From CAWBVG01 sp963792175 (GTDB taxonomy: Bacteria; Acidobacteriota; Vicinamibacteria; Vicinamibacterales; CAVVIG01), in assembly GCA_963792175.1 (NCBI GenBank), contig CAWBVG010000013.1, positions 1 to 43,719 of the forward strand: a stretch of 43,719 bases of DNA, written 5' to 3'. Positions 27,310 through 35,711 of the stretch are shown here, one piece after another (positions within the stretch are counted from its first letter, which is position 1; every line of letters starts with the position of its first letter). The position numbers were made by a program, and so were the translations under genes. The notes below the pieces were generated by a model that did no database searches, was not told where the DNA came from, and saw only the letters and a program-made list of their open reading frames with translations.

Positions 27310-27762
27310 CTACGAGCCGACCCTGATGGCGACGGTCGTGCCACGGACGCCGACGATCGCGGCCGGCGTTTCCAGTCGGATGGAGTCCGGCGCCAGCTTC
27401 GCCATGCGTCCGGAGACATAGGCGGCGACACCGCGGACGAAGTTCAGGACCATGCCCAGGCCGCCTTCGGCCGGCGCGAACACGTAGCGCTCGAGGCGAA
27501 CCTCGCTGGCAGGACCGAGCGAGATCCGCGTGTCGTCCATCATCGTCACGCCAATCGTGCCGTCGGCTTCAGTGCGCAGTGTGTCGATCGCAAACACCGG
27601 ATCGCCGGGCTTGGCTGCCATCGCGATGTTCTGGCGGACGATGAACGAGTGCCCCGTCGCAACCTTGACGTGACCCGCGGGAGCCGGTTGCTGGGCAAGG
27701 GCGGGCGCGCTGACCAGCACGGTCGCGACGAAGAAGGCGCCGGACGTTCGCATTCCAAACAT
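27310..27762 (-). CDS. FecR-domain secreted protein
   Basis: Exported protein of 150 residues with a signal peptide (TSGAFFVATVLVSAPALAQ) and a FecR domain: GDPVFAIDTLRTEADGTIGVTMMDDTRISLGPASEV, then VRGVAAYVSGRM and the end motif ETPAAIVGVRGTTVAIRV. It is short: the FecR jelly-roll with little else. Because it lacks an anti-sigma N-terminus it is not a classical FecR regulator. Its place as first gene of an operon with OmpA and CHASE2/HD-GYP suggests a periplasmic ligand-binding partner of the CHASE2 sensor. AGGG lies just before the ATG at 27762. About 186 bases of non-coding DNA separate it from the divergent gene; I see no confident promoter there. Confidence 0.88.
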   Translation of the reverse strand: MFGMRTSGAFFVATVLVSAPALAQQPAPAGHVKVATGHSFIVRQNIAMAAKPGDPVFAIDTLRTEADGTIGVTMMDDTRISLGPASEVRLERYVFAPAEGGLGMVLNFVRGVAAYVSGRMAKLAPDSIRLETPAAIVGVRGTTVAIRVGS

Positions 27763-27948
27763 GAAACCCTCCCGGAGATCCGCGGACTCGGAAAACGACG
27801 GTCTGCGAATGACAGATTTCGACGCCGACTTACATGAATGTGACGATGCGAGACACGATCGCCGTCGATTTCGCCGAAAACGTCCCTTAAGTCATCGAGA
27901 GTGCACCGGTCGTACCGTGGCCGTCTGCTTTTGATTCGTCGAGATACG

Positions 27949-28804
27949 ATGGCGCGTATGCCGCTGGAACCGCCGATCCCCGTTGACACCCGCGCGTTCT
28001 TCCGCCCCGTCTCGACCGGCCTCGTCGCCGTGCTCCGTGGCTTGTCAGGCGAGGATTGGGAGCGGCCGACTGTAGCCAGGCGGTGGGTTGTCCGCGATGT
28101 CGTCGCACACCTTCTCGACACCACACTTCGGCGACTCTCGTTCCATCGTGACGGGATGAAACCGCCGCCACCTGCCGAGGCCATCACGTCGGAACGCGAC
28201 TTCGTCGACTTCATCAACGCGCTCAACGCGCAATGGATCGCTGCCTCGAAGCGATTGAGTCCGCGTGTCATGACCGACGTCGTACGAGCGGGCCAGTCGA
28301 GATGTCGCCGATTGGTTCGAATCGCTGTCACTCGACGCGCCGGCGCTGTTTCCGGTGTCGTGGGCTGGAGAGCAGGCGTCGGCGGGCTGGTTCGACATCG
28401 GGCGCGAGTTCACGGAGCTCTGGCATCACCAGCAACAGATCCGGATGGCGGTGGGTGCGGACATACGGTCCGATCCGAGATATCTGGGCGCGGTGATCGA
28501 CGTGGCGGTGCGAGGGTTGCCACACGCGTTTCGCGATGTGCCTGCCGGGCCCGGGGAAACGGTGGCGATCGACATCAGCGGCCCCGCCGGCGGCCGATGG
28601 ACGCTGGTGCGCGGGACCGAGCGGTGGACGCTGTCGCGCGGAGAGCCGTCCGTGGCCACGGCGCGTATTCGTCTGGACGACGACGCGGCATGGAAGCTGT
28701 TGTTCAACGCGCTGTCAGAGAACGATGCCGCGCGAGCCGTCCGCGTCGAAGGACCGCCGCAGCTCGCCACTGCTCTGCTGCGCGCTCGATCGGTGGTCGT
28801 GTAG
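27949..28804 (+). CDS. MDMPI/DinB-fold protein (maleylpyruvate isomerase-like), frameshifted
   Basis: About 285 residues. The N-terminal DinB-like four-helix part contains VAVLRGLSGEDWERPTVAR and WVVRDVVAHLLDTTLRRLS, with the His of VVAHLLD at the metal-binding place. A frameshift near 28285 leads to YERASRDVADWFESLSLDAPA and REFTELWHHQQQIRMAVG, another candidate metal-ligand region. The C-terminal part (DISGPAGGRWTLVRG onward) resembles the MDMPI C-terminal/SCP2-like domain. The family is named after mycothiol-dependent maleylpyruvate isomerase, but acidobacteria are not known to make mycothiol, so the reaction is open. ATG at 27949 chosen; one at 27958 is possible. Confidence 0.72.
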
Positions 28805-28882
28805 ACGAGACGATCACGACCGATCAGGTTGGCGATCTACGCAGCGACACGATATCCTCGACCTCGACGAGGGGACAGACGC

Positions 28883-29061
28883 ATGAGCAAATGGGAAGAC
28901 GAGGCCAATCGTCATACAGCAGAACTCGTCAGGCTCACGATGACGGCCGCCAATCAGGGTGCGGAGCCAATCCTGAAGACGAGGTGGCCAGACTCGGAAA
29001 GACGATTGCGACCGAACGGCAGCTGCTCATCGATTCGATGAGCGTACTCCTTCGACGATGA
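28883..29061 (+). CDS. Small hypothetical protein, frameshifted
   Basis: Short charged protein of about 59 residues. It begins MSKWEDEANRHTAELVRLTM with a GAGGGG about eight bases upstream. After a shift near 28960 it continues NPEDEVARLGKTIATERQL and ends LLIDSMSVLLRR. Predicted to be helical, no signal peptide. No family recognised. Its stop overlaps the next small ORF by ATGA. Confidence 0.45.
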
Positions 29062-29291
29062 CGACGCAGAAGCGGCGGCGAGCCCCGGGCGTGGCGGAGT
29101 TCGATGCGGGTTTCCTGTACGGACTGGCGTTCGCTCGAGCGCTGGACGACGCGAAGGATGGCGATCGATCGCGCGCAGCGCGGCCGGGTTCTGAAGCTCG
29201 TGAAGGGAAACGAGCAGGAGGCGCCGAGCGCACGCCGAGCCGTGAATCGTCCACACCCGCAAGGACTCCGCAGCATAGAATCGCTCCTTAA
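29058..29291 (+). CDS. Small hypothetical ORF
   Basis: A 77-codon frame whose ATG overlaps the stop of the previous small gene (ATGA). The first 40 residues (VAEFDAGFLYGLAFARALDDA) look protein-like; the rest is basic and low in complexity and may be out of frame. No homologue recognised. It might be the second half of a two-gene unit or a chance frame in GC-rich DNA. Confidence 0.35.
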   Translation: MTTQKRRRAPGVAEFDAGFLYGLAFARALDDAKDGDRSRAARPGSEAREGKRAGGAERTPSRESSTPARTPQHRIAP

Positions 29292-29408
29292 ACTGCTGAG
29301 TCCAGTGATTTCCCTAAGATTTTGTGCAAAAGTGTGTCGCGCTTACATTTCTCACGACTATGCTACTAGGGAATCGGACGACTTCACCCGATTCGGCTGG
29401 ATTCGAAC

Positions 29409-31496
29409 GTGTCGTTCAGATTCTTCTCGAGGAACACGAAGTTCATACATCGCCCCGGCGGGCATCGCGCCGGGACTGCACGCCAAGCCGGCGACACAGC
29501 GTCCGCTCGAAACGCCCGAATCGCGAGCGCTCGCCGCTGAACTCGATACGCTGTCCGTCTTTCTTCCGGAAGACAGCTTCTTCGATGTCCGCACACGCGC
29601 GGGCCCGCGTCGCGGAAAACCTTCAAGCCGCGTCGCGATACGCCGCCGTCGTCGACCTTCAGGACGCCAGCGACGCGGCGCAGATCGACGCCAAGCGCCT
29701 GGATGACTTCCGCAAGCTGTTTCGGCAGACCCAACAGGCCGTCGAACAGTTGAAAGGCGACGCGAGTGCGGTTCGCGGCGAGTTGAGCGAACTGCGCAGT
29801 CTCGGCGAACACCTCGGTCAGGGCTATACGAGACTGGGCGATATCTGCCGTCTGACGGAGAAACGCAGCGAGTTGACCGTCGATGTGCTCAACGCCATCG
29901 AGAAGCGGATCGAACCGCTCGAGGTCGTCCGTGAGCTGAGCGCCACCACGGAAGACAATTTCGCTTCGCTGAAGCAGCTCGCTGAAGAGGTGATGCAGTG
30001 CGGGGCTCGTTTCGAGGCTCAAAAGGAAGCCATCGATCGTGCTCGCGAAGAAGCCACGCGAGTGGGCAGATTGATGGACGAGCTGCAAGCGCGTGTCGCG
30101 CTCTTGACTGAAAAAACCGAGTGGTTGGGAGAGGCCGAGGCCACGGTCGGCCGGCTGGAACATCGGGCGTTCGACACGACGGCGCAGCTCGAACGACGGG
30201 CCACGGCGACGATGGCCGAGCTCGAACGGCGCCTCGACGGCTTCGATGGACGGAAGCGGGCGATCGTGCAGGCGCTGGACCGCTGCGTGCGCTGATAGCG
30301 ACGAAACGTTGTGGACAAGCCGAGGAAAACGGCTTGGACTGGCTGGAACAGACAGGCCGCTGAAACGACCGCCCAATTCGAACGGCGCGGTCAGCCACTT
30401 CGATGCGCAGAGGCTCGCGATCGAGCAGGCGTTGGCCACGGCGCTGACCGAGAGCGATCAGAGGTTAGCCCACGCGCAGGAAATGGTGCGCCGGCTGGAA
30501 CACGAAGGCATCGAAACGGCGGCGCAGCTCGAACAGCGCGTCCGGATTTCGATGCGGAGAAGCAGACGATCGAGCAGGCGCTGGCCGCGGCGGTGACCGG
30601 GAGCGACAAGGAGTTGCGGCGAGCCGAGGAAACGGCCGGCCGGCTGGAACGACGGGCCGCCGCGTCGATGGACCAGCTCGAACGTCGCATCGACAACTTC
30701 GATGTCGCAGAAGAGCACGATCGAACGGGCGGCGGCGGAGGCGACGCGGGTCACGGCGGTTCTGAGCGCGCTCGAAGCGCGAGTCGCCGCGCTCACCGGG
30801 AGCGACCGTGCGCTGGGACAAGCCGAGACAGCGATCGGCCAACTCGAACGGCGGACCGCCGAAGCCAGAGTCCGGGTCGAACAGGTGGTCAGGAGCAGCC
30901 CGTCGCGGTTTCCTGCATGGAAGATCAGAGTTCTCGCGCCTCTATCTGCGCTGGGCGGCGATTTTCGCAGTGCTGGTCGCCGTGAATCTGCTCGGCATCG
31001 CCATGTTGCTTGCGCCCGATCAGCCAGGCCGGATCGCCAGCCCCGCGCCCGCCGCCCTTCAGGAATCGCCGGCGCCTGTCACGCTGCTGCCCAGCACAGC
31101 GTCCCATTTCGCGATGTTCGACATGCCTGCCGGTCGCCCGATCCGCGACGACCGGCACGATGTCGGCCAGGCATCAATCGTCAGCGGACCGGCGAGATCG
31201 GCCGCGGGTAGCGCCGGCCGCACCAGCGGCCGACGTGTCCCAGGCTGGCCGCTCGAAGGAGCCCGTTCAATACGTCGGAGCGCTGACGGTTGACTCGCAG
31301 CCGGCCGGCAGCGCGGTGTTCGTCGATCGGCAACTCGTCGGAGAGACGCCGCTCGCAACTGACACGACTCCGCGCGGGCTCCCATGTGGTTCGCATCGAG
31401 CGTGACGGATTCGATCGCTGGACGACGGCCGTGCACGTTGCCGCCGACAGGCAAACGCGCGTCAGCGCCGGGCTGCAAGCCGTGCGCGACCGCTAA
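29409..31496 (+). CDS. Coiled-coil repeat protein with TM segment and PEGA domain, many frameshifts
   Basis: Large membrane-anchored coiled-coil protein of roughly 690 residues, readable only by switching frame at least eight times. Order: short basic N-terminus (SFRFFSRNTKF, IAPAGIAPGLHAKPATQRP), FLPEDSFFDV, a helical region (YAAVVDLQDASDAAQIDAKR, RLTEKRSELTVDVLNAIEKR), then repeats of about 50 residues built on FDxxKxxIExALAxA and RLExRAxxTxAQLERR. A single TM follows near 30940-31015 (RWAAIFAVLVAVNLLGIAML), then a Pro/Ala linker and a C-terminal PEGA domain (GALTVDSQPAGSAVFVDRQL, HVVRIERDGFDRWTTAVHV). The likely start is a GTG at 29409. Topology suggests a cytoplasmic coiled coil and an external PEGA domain. 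No close family recognised. Confidence 0.7.
30100..30890 (+). repeat. Tandem ~150-bp coding repeats
   Basis: Imperfect tandem copies inside the coiled-coil gene. The core around GATCGAGCAGGCGCTGG recurs with anchors at 30244, 30401, 30550 and 30700, spacings of 157, 149 and 150 bases, close to 50 codons. Each copy also carries CGGCTGGAAC and CAGCTCGAAC blocks. Frame changes cluster here. Confidence 0.8.
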
Positions 31497-31539
31497 GCGC
31501 CGGCTCGAATCCCAGCATCGGCGGCAACAACCGCGTCCT

Positions 31540-32321
31540 TCACCTGCTCCGTCGCGGTCGTTCCGCTCGCAGGACAATCGTCACCGGCTCCCGCCCGCCA
31601 GGATGATCCTGATCGACTGCGGCGTAGCCGCGCTTCTCGGCATGCAATCTCACAACCTGCCCGGCGGCTGCGTTGCTTTTCAAGAGAAAGCTCCCGGTCG
31701 CCGACGTCTCGCCAGACTCTCCTCCCACGACGCTGACGGTCGCGCCCGCGACCGCCTTTCCTGAATCGTCCTGGACCTGACCGGCGACGGTCGCATCGCG
31801 GGCCGCCTTCAGATTCACCGTGATCGAAGGATTGAAGTCCGCACCGAGATGGACGTCGGTGCGGCCGTGCAGGAACGAGGATTCCAGATCCGCAAACACC
31901 GTGACGATGACCATCGGCGGGCACCAGCGCCTTCGGAATGGTGACGACGGCCGTGTCCTGGGATGTCGCCGTGGTTTCGTTCGACACGGTCGTGCGCAAC
32001 GTCGCGCCCGGTGCCGGATTGCCCTGCGGATCGAGGACGATGACGCGGACGCGGTAGAACTCGCCGCCCCGGATTTTCAGCGACTCGAGATACGTGTTGC
32101 GCCAGAATTGGCAGCGCGCCGAGAAAGCAGATGGCGCCGACGATTGGCCAGACGAACGAGTTCGAGAGGATGGCCGGCGCCCGCTTCCCGCGGCGCTTTT
32201 GCGCATCCGTTGACGCCAGCGTTCGATTGAGGACGCCGAGAATCGCGGCGATCGCAAACGCGGCAATCGACCAGGCGCTGTTGACGTGGGCTATCGCGCC
32301 CGCCATGTCCTTCAGGTCCAT
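31540..32321 (-). CDS. Membrane-anchored carboxypeptidase-regulatory-like (Ig-fold) protein, frameshifted
   Basis: About 260 residues. The N-terminus has two hydrophobic helices (AWSIAAFAIAAILGVLNR and FVWPIVGAICFLGALPILAQ). A shift near 32100 leads to a beta-rich region (SLKIRGGEFYRVRVIVLDPQG, GATLRTTVSNETTATSQDTA, VVTIPKALVPADG). A second shift near 31915 leads to a CarboxypepD_reg-like domain (SITVNLKAARDATVAGQVQD, SGKAVAGATVSVVGGESGE). Likely role is binding or scaffolding at the cell envelope. The ATG at 32321 is 33 bases downstream of the TPR gene stop, so the two form one transcription unit. The gene is convergent with the coiled-coil/PEGA gene. Confidence 0.65.
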
Positions 32322-32353
32322 CGGTCGTCAGCTCCGGCGGGCAGGCGTGTCCG

Positions 32354-33991
32354 TTACTTTGCGAGGGCGGCCAGTTTCTTCTGGATCGCCGCGGCCACGA
32401 TATCGGTGTCGCCGAAGGTCCGCTGACGGATCGCCGCCGCGCGGCGGTACGCGTTCTGCGCCTTGGCCGTGTCACCCAGGAGAACGGCCGCATCGCCGAG
32501 CCCGACGAGCGACTCGACGATCGCCGGATGGTCCGCGCCGATCAGCGATTGCCGGCTCTCGATCGCCCGTTCGAAGTGGTCGGCGGCCGCCGCGGCGTCC
32601 CTGGCGGCCAGTTCGACCTGCGCCAGCACCTGCAATGCGAGGGCGGTGCCGGGATGCCGCGGCCCGTACGCCTGCATCTGGTCGCGCAGCACGTCCAGTG
32701 CCGTTGCCTTCGCCTCGTCGAGGCGCCCGCGATGCCTGGCCAGGATCGCCTGATTGAGCCGTACCGACTCGAGGCCGGGCGCGCCGAGCGCTCCGCTGGC
32801 GACGACGGCCGTCTGCTGCTGCGGCCGGGACGGCTGCGCCACCGTGTCTGGGCCTCGTGGCGCGCGGCTGAACGCGTCATGAGCTGCCGCCAGCAGCGGC
32901 TCCGCGGCGGCGTCCTCGTTCCTGGCCAGCAGCACCGATGCGACGTTCGTCATGCTGTTCGCCGTACGGACATCACCGGTGCCGAGCGCGGCCTGCCGAA
33001 TCGTCAGGCCGCGTCGAAACGCGTTCTCTGCCGCCACGAGCTCGCCCTTTGCGAACAGGACCGCCCCGACGTTGTTCAACGCAAACACCACTTCCGGATC
33101 GTTGGGCCCGCTCGCCGCTTCGATGGTCGCGACGGCCAGCTGCAGCAGCGGCGCGGCGCCGACGTAGTCGCCGGTTTGGAGCAGCGCCAGCGCGAGATTG
33201 TTCGTCGTGGCGGGATCTCCGGGCCGGTACCCGAGCGCCTTCCGGTACAGCGCCACGGCCTGCGCGTACTGATTCTGTCGATAGAGCGCCTGCGCCAGAA
33301 AGAACGCCGCATCGGCTGCATCACGTTTGCCGGCCTCGAGCCGCTCTTCACGCTGCTTGAGAGCCGCGGTCAGGCGCTCGGTCGCGTTCGCCATGTCGCC
33401 GGCGTAGAGGGCGACCATCCCTTTGTCGTACGGATCGGTGGCGCGAGGTCCATACGCCCGAATCGCGGTATCGAGCTCGGAAGGCTGGATGCCGAGGGTC
33501 GCGGCGGCCTGGCGCAGCGCATCGGCGCGACGCTCCGCCGGTTGATTGCTCGCGTCCTTGGGTGCCGTCGAGAGATTCAGTTTCGACACCACGGACACCA
33601 CGACCTTGCCGTTCTCGAGGAGCGCTCGATCCGTTCGATCCGCCAGCACGACGCTCGCGAAGTTCTGCGACTCGTTCTCGAATGGAGGAACCCGGACCTG
33701 GTTGTCCCACGGCGAGATGAACACGAGATCCTTGGGTGCGCTGACGATGGTGAGCGCCACGATCGTTTGCGGCTTGGTTTGCGCTGCCAGGCTGATGCGC
33801 GTGCGGCCGGCCGCGTCTGTCGGCGGCCCGATGCTGCCGTCGCCCTTGGTCGCCAGCTGTACGCGTGGAATCGGGGCGCCCTTCAGGTCTGACACCTGCA
33901 CGACGAGGATGCCTTGCGCGGCGCGGGCGGGCGCCGGCGAGCCGACGAGCAGGACGGCGATCGCAGTCGCTCGAAGGACCGAGCGGGACAT
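32354..33991 (-). CDS. Secreted TPR protein with Ig-like N-terminal domain
   Basis: Exported protein of 545 residues in one intact frame. Signal peptide at 1-24 (ATAIAVLLVGSPAPARA). Residues 25-130 look like a carboxypeptidase-regulatory or Ig-like beta-sandwich (ILVVQVSDLKGAPIPRVQLA, AAGRTRISLAAQTKPQTIVA). From about 170 on it is a TPR array (GMVALYAGDMANATERLTAAL, YRQNQYAQAVALYRKALGY, ALALLQTGDYVGAAPLLQLA, GAVLFAKGELVAAENAFRRG), ending with further TPR_12-like repeats. No enzyme motif is seen; probable protein-protein scaffold in the periplasm. ATG at 33991; no strong ribosome site, GGAG lies about 20 bases upstream. It is followed by the CarboxypepD_reg-like gene. Confidence 0.85.
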   Translation of the reverse strand: MSRSVLRATAIAVLLVGSPAPARAAQGILVVQVSDLKGAPIPRVQLATKGDGSIGPPTDAAGRTRISLAAQTKPQTIVALTIVSAPKDLVFISPWDNQVRVPPFENESQNFASVVLADRTDRALLENGKVVVSVVSKLNLSTAPKDASNQPAERRADALRQAAATLGIQPSELDTAIRAYGPRATDPYDKGMVALYAGDMANATERLTAALKQREERLEAGKRDAADAAFFLAQALYRQNQYAQAVALYRKALGYRPGDPATTNNLALALLQTGDYVGAAPLLQLAVATIEAASGPNDPEVVFALNNVGAVLFAKGELVAAENAFRRGLTIRQAALGTGDVRTANSMTNVASVLLARNEDAAAEPLLAAAHDAFSRAPRGPDTVAQPSRPQQQTAVVASGALGAPGLESVRLNQAILARHRGRLDEAKATALDVLRDQMQAYGPRHPGTALALQVLAQVELAARDAAAAADHFERAIESRQSLIGADHPAIVESLVGLGDAAVLLGDTAKAQNAYRRAAAIRQRTFGDTDIVAAAIQKKLAALAK

Positions 33992-34069
33992 GACACTGAG
34001 TTAAGAACAACTCCTGCGGCCGCGCAAGCGGTTTTCTGACTGTGACGTACGCTGCATGCGATTGCACAC

Positions 34070-34096
34070 CGGCGCCGCGCGGCCTGCAGCGCCGCG
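34070..34096. terminator. GC-rich inverted repeat behind the ExeA-type gene
   Basis: CGGCGC (34070-34075) pairs with GCGCCG (34089-34094), and an alternative stem GCGGC/GCCGC (34079-34083, 34091-34095) lies within it. It falls just past the stop of the ExeA-type gene. No T-tract, so this is only a candidate terminator. Confidence 0.25.
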
Positions 34097-34104
34097 TCAA
34101 TGCA

Positions 34105-35709
34105 TCATCGAACCGGAACGATCTGGGCGCCGCCCATGCCGGCTCGCTGGAGACGCTGCTGCGCGTCGTCCGCTTCCTGGCGGGACTTGAACGGACCGAC
34201 GATCACTTGCTGCCAGGTGTCGGCCACACGCCGACGTACGGGGAGACCGAGCGCAGCAATCTCCGTTGAGACAGCGGTCGCGCGGGTGTCGGTCCGAAAC
34301 GACGCCACGACGATTTCGAATCGTTCGGCGGCTGGTGTCGCGGGCGGGGCTGCCGGCGAGGCCGTCGGCGGCGCGGCCGCCGCACCCGACGGCGCGGTTG
34401 CCGGCGGAGTTGCCGGCCGGGCGGGCGACGTGGCCGCCGGTTGAGGGGGCGGAGCGCCGGCCGCATTAGACGGTGAGGTACCCGGACTCGGCGCGCGGTC
34501 ACCGGGCGGGAGCGGCGTCACCGCCGAAGGAGCGGCTTGCGGCTCCGGCGAGGTCGCGGCACGAAGGCCGTACCAGACGGCCACGAACGCCACGAGCGCC
34601 AGCGACGCCGCAATCAGCACGTATTTCGGTCCCTGTCGTGGAGCCGCCGGGAGGTCGGCGGAGCCGGGCTCGTCAGCGGCGAAGGTCGCGAGGGATTCAC
34701 CGGTCGGCGCTGCAGATCGTGATTCCGAAGGCGCTGGCACCCAGAAGGAATGTTCTGGTTTCGGTTGCCTCGCGGGCGACTCTTCACTCGAGACCCGGGG
34801 CGTCCCCAGCGATCCAAGCCCCAGGTCGCCGGCGGCCTTGTTGATTCCGAACGCGTCGACCACCCGAAGATTGGAAGCGCACGCCGCTTCCAGTGATCGA
34901 TCGCAGAGCAGGTTGATCACCCGGGGGAAGCCGCGGGAGATCTCGAACACCACCTGAACGGCCTCGTCGGTGAACTGCGCGTCCCGTTTCACGCTGGACC
35001 ACGCCGCCAGTTCATGCGCCAGTTCGGACGCGCCAGGCGCTCGCGAAGCGCCATTGCGGGCCAGCGCAAGCCGGTGATCGATGTACTCGCGCACTTCCTC
35101 CTGGTTGAGCGGCTCCAGGCGGAACCGCCGCGTCACGCGCTGCTGGAGCTGACGCAACTCCGGCTGCGAGAGCAGCGTTTCCAGCTCCGGCTGCCCGACC
35201 AGGATGATCTGAAGGAGTGTCCCCTTCTCGTCATTCATGTTCGAGAGCAGGCGGATCTGTTCGAGAACCTCCGGCCGCAGGTGCTGCGCCTCGTCGATGG
35301 CGACGACGGCGTGCGCCTGAATCGAGCCGAGGGACCGCAGAAATGCCTGCAACGCCTCGACGAGCTCGTGACGCGTCGTCTCCGTCAACCGCGATGGATC
35401 CTTGGCGATCACGCCGAAGTCCTCGAGCATCTGCTTGAGGAGGTCGTCGCGCTCGAGCATCGGGTCGTCGATGACTGAGAGGAATGTCTCGCGCGGAATC
35501 CGCTTCATGACCGCCCGGCACAGCAGTGTCTTCCCGGTGCCGATCTCGCCGGTCACGACAATCAGCGGTTCGCGCCGCCCGAGCGCGTAGGCGAGCTGCT
35601 CGAGAGCCGCCGAAATCGAGGCGCTCGCGAACAGGAATCGAGGATCGGGGGCGAGGCTGAACGGCGCCTCGGTCAATCCGAAAAAGGGCTCGTATTTCTC
35701 CAAAGGCAT
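34105..35709 (-). CDS. ExeA/GspA-type AAA ATPase with C-terminal SPOR domain
   Basis: Inner-membrane protein of 534 residues in one intact frame. Residues 1-270 are an ExeA-like AAA ATPase: family start EKYEPFFGLTEAPFSLAPDP, Walker A GEIGTGKT (54-61), Walker B AVVAIDEAQH (Asp139-Glu140), and the sensor stretch QQRVTRRFRLEPLNQEE. A linker leads to a TM helix (YVLIAASLALVAFVAVWYG, about 366-384), a long Pro/Ala-rich stretch and a SPOR domain (about 455-534), which binds denuded peptidoglycan. ExeA proteins help place secretins through the wall; related ATPases occur in PEP-CTERM/exosortase loci. The ATG lies two bases after the stop of the PHP-like gene, so translation is probably coupled, although no good ribosome site is seen. 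Confidence 0.9.
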   Translation of the reverse strand: MPLEKYEPFFGLTEAPFSLAPDPRFLFASASISAALEQLAYALGRREPLIVVTGEIGTGKTLLCRAVMKRIPRETFLSVIDDPMLERDDLLKQMLEDFGVIAKDPSRLTETTRHELVEALQAFLRSLGSIQAHAVVAIDEAQHLRPEVLEQIRLLSNMNDEKGTLLQIILVGQPELETLLSQPELRQLQQRVTRRFRLEPLNQEEVREYIDHRLALARNGASRAPGASELAHELAAWSSVKRDAQFTDEAVQVVFEISRGFPRVINLLCDRSLEAACASNLRVVDAFGINKAAGDLGLGSLGTPRVSSEESPARQPKPEHSFWVPAPSESRSAAPTGESLATFAADEPGSADLPAAPRQGPKYVLIAASLALVAFVAVWYGLRAATSPEPQAAPSAVTPLPPGDRAPSPGTSPSNAAGAPPPQPAATSPARPATPPATAPSGAAAAPPTASPAAPPATPAAERFEIVVASFRTDTRATAVSTEIAALGLPVRRRVADTWQQVIVGPFKSRQEADDAQQRLQRAGMGGAQIVPVR

Positions 35710-35711
35710 GA

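Noticed and set aside
30100..30890. Regularly spaced repeats that could look like a CRISPR array
   Set aside because: The units are ~150 bases, imperfect, without short identical repeats and unique spacers, and they translate to coiled-coil repeats flanked by coding sequence in the same gene. No cas gene is present.
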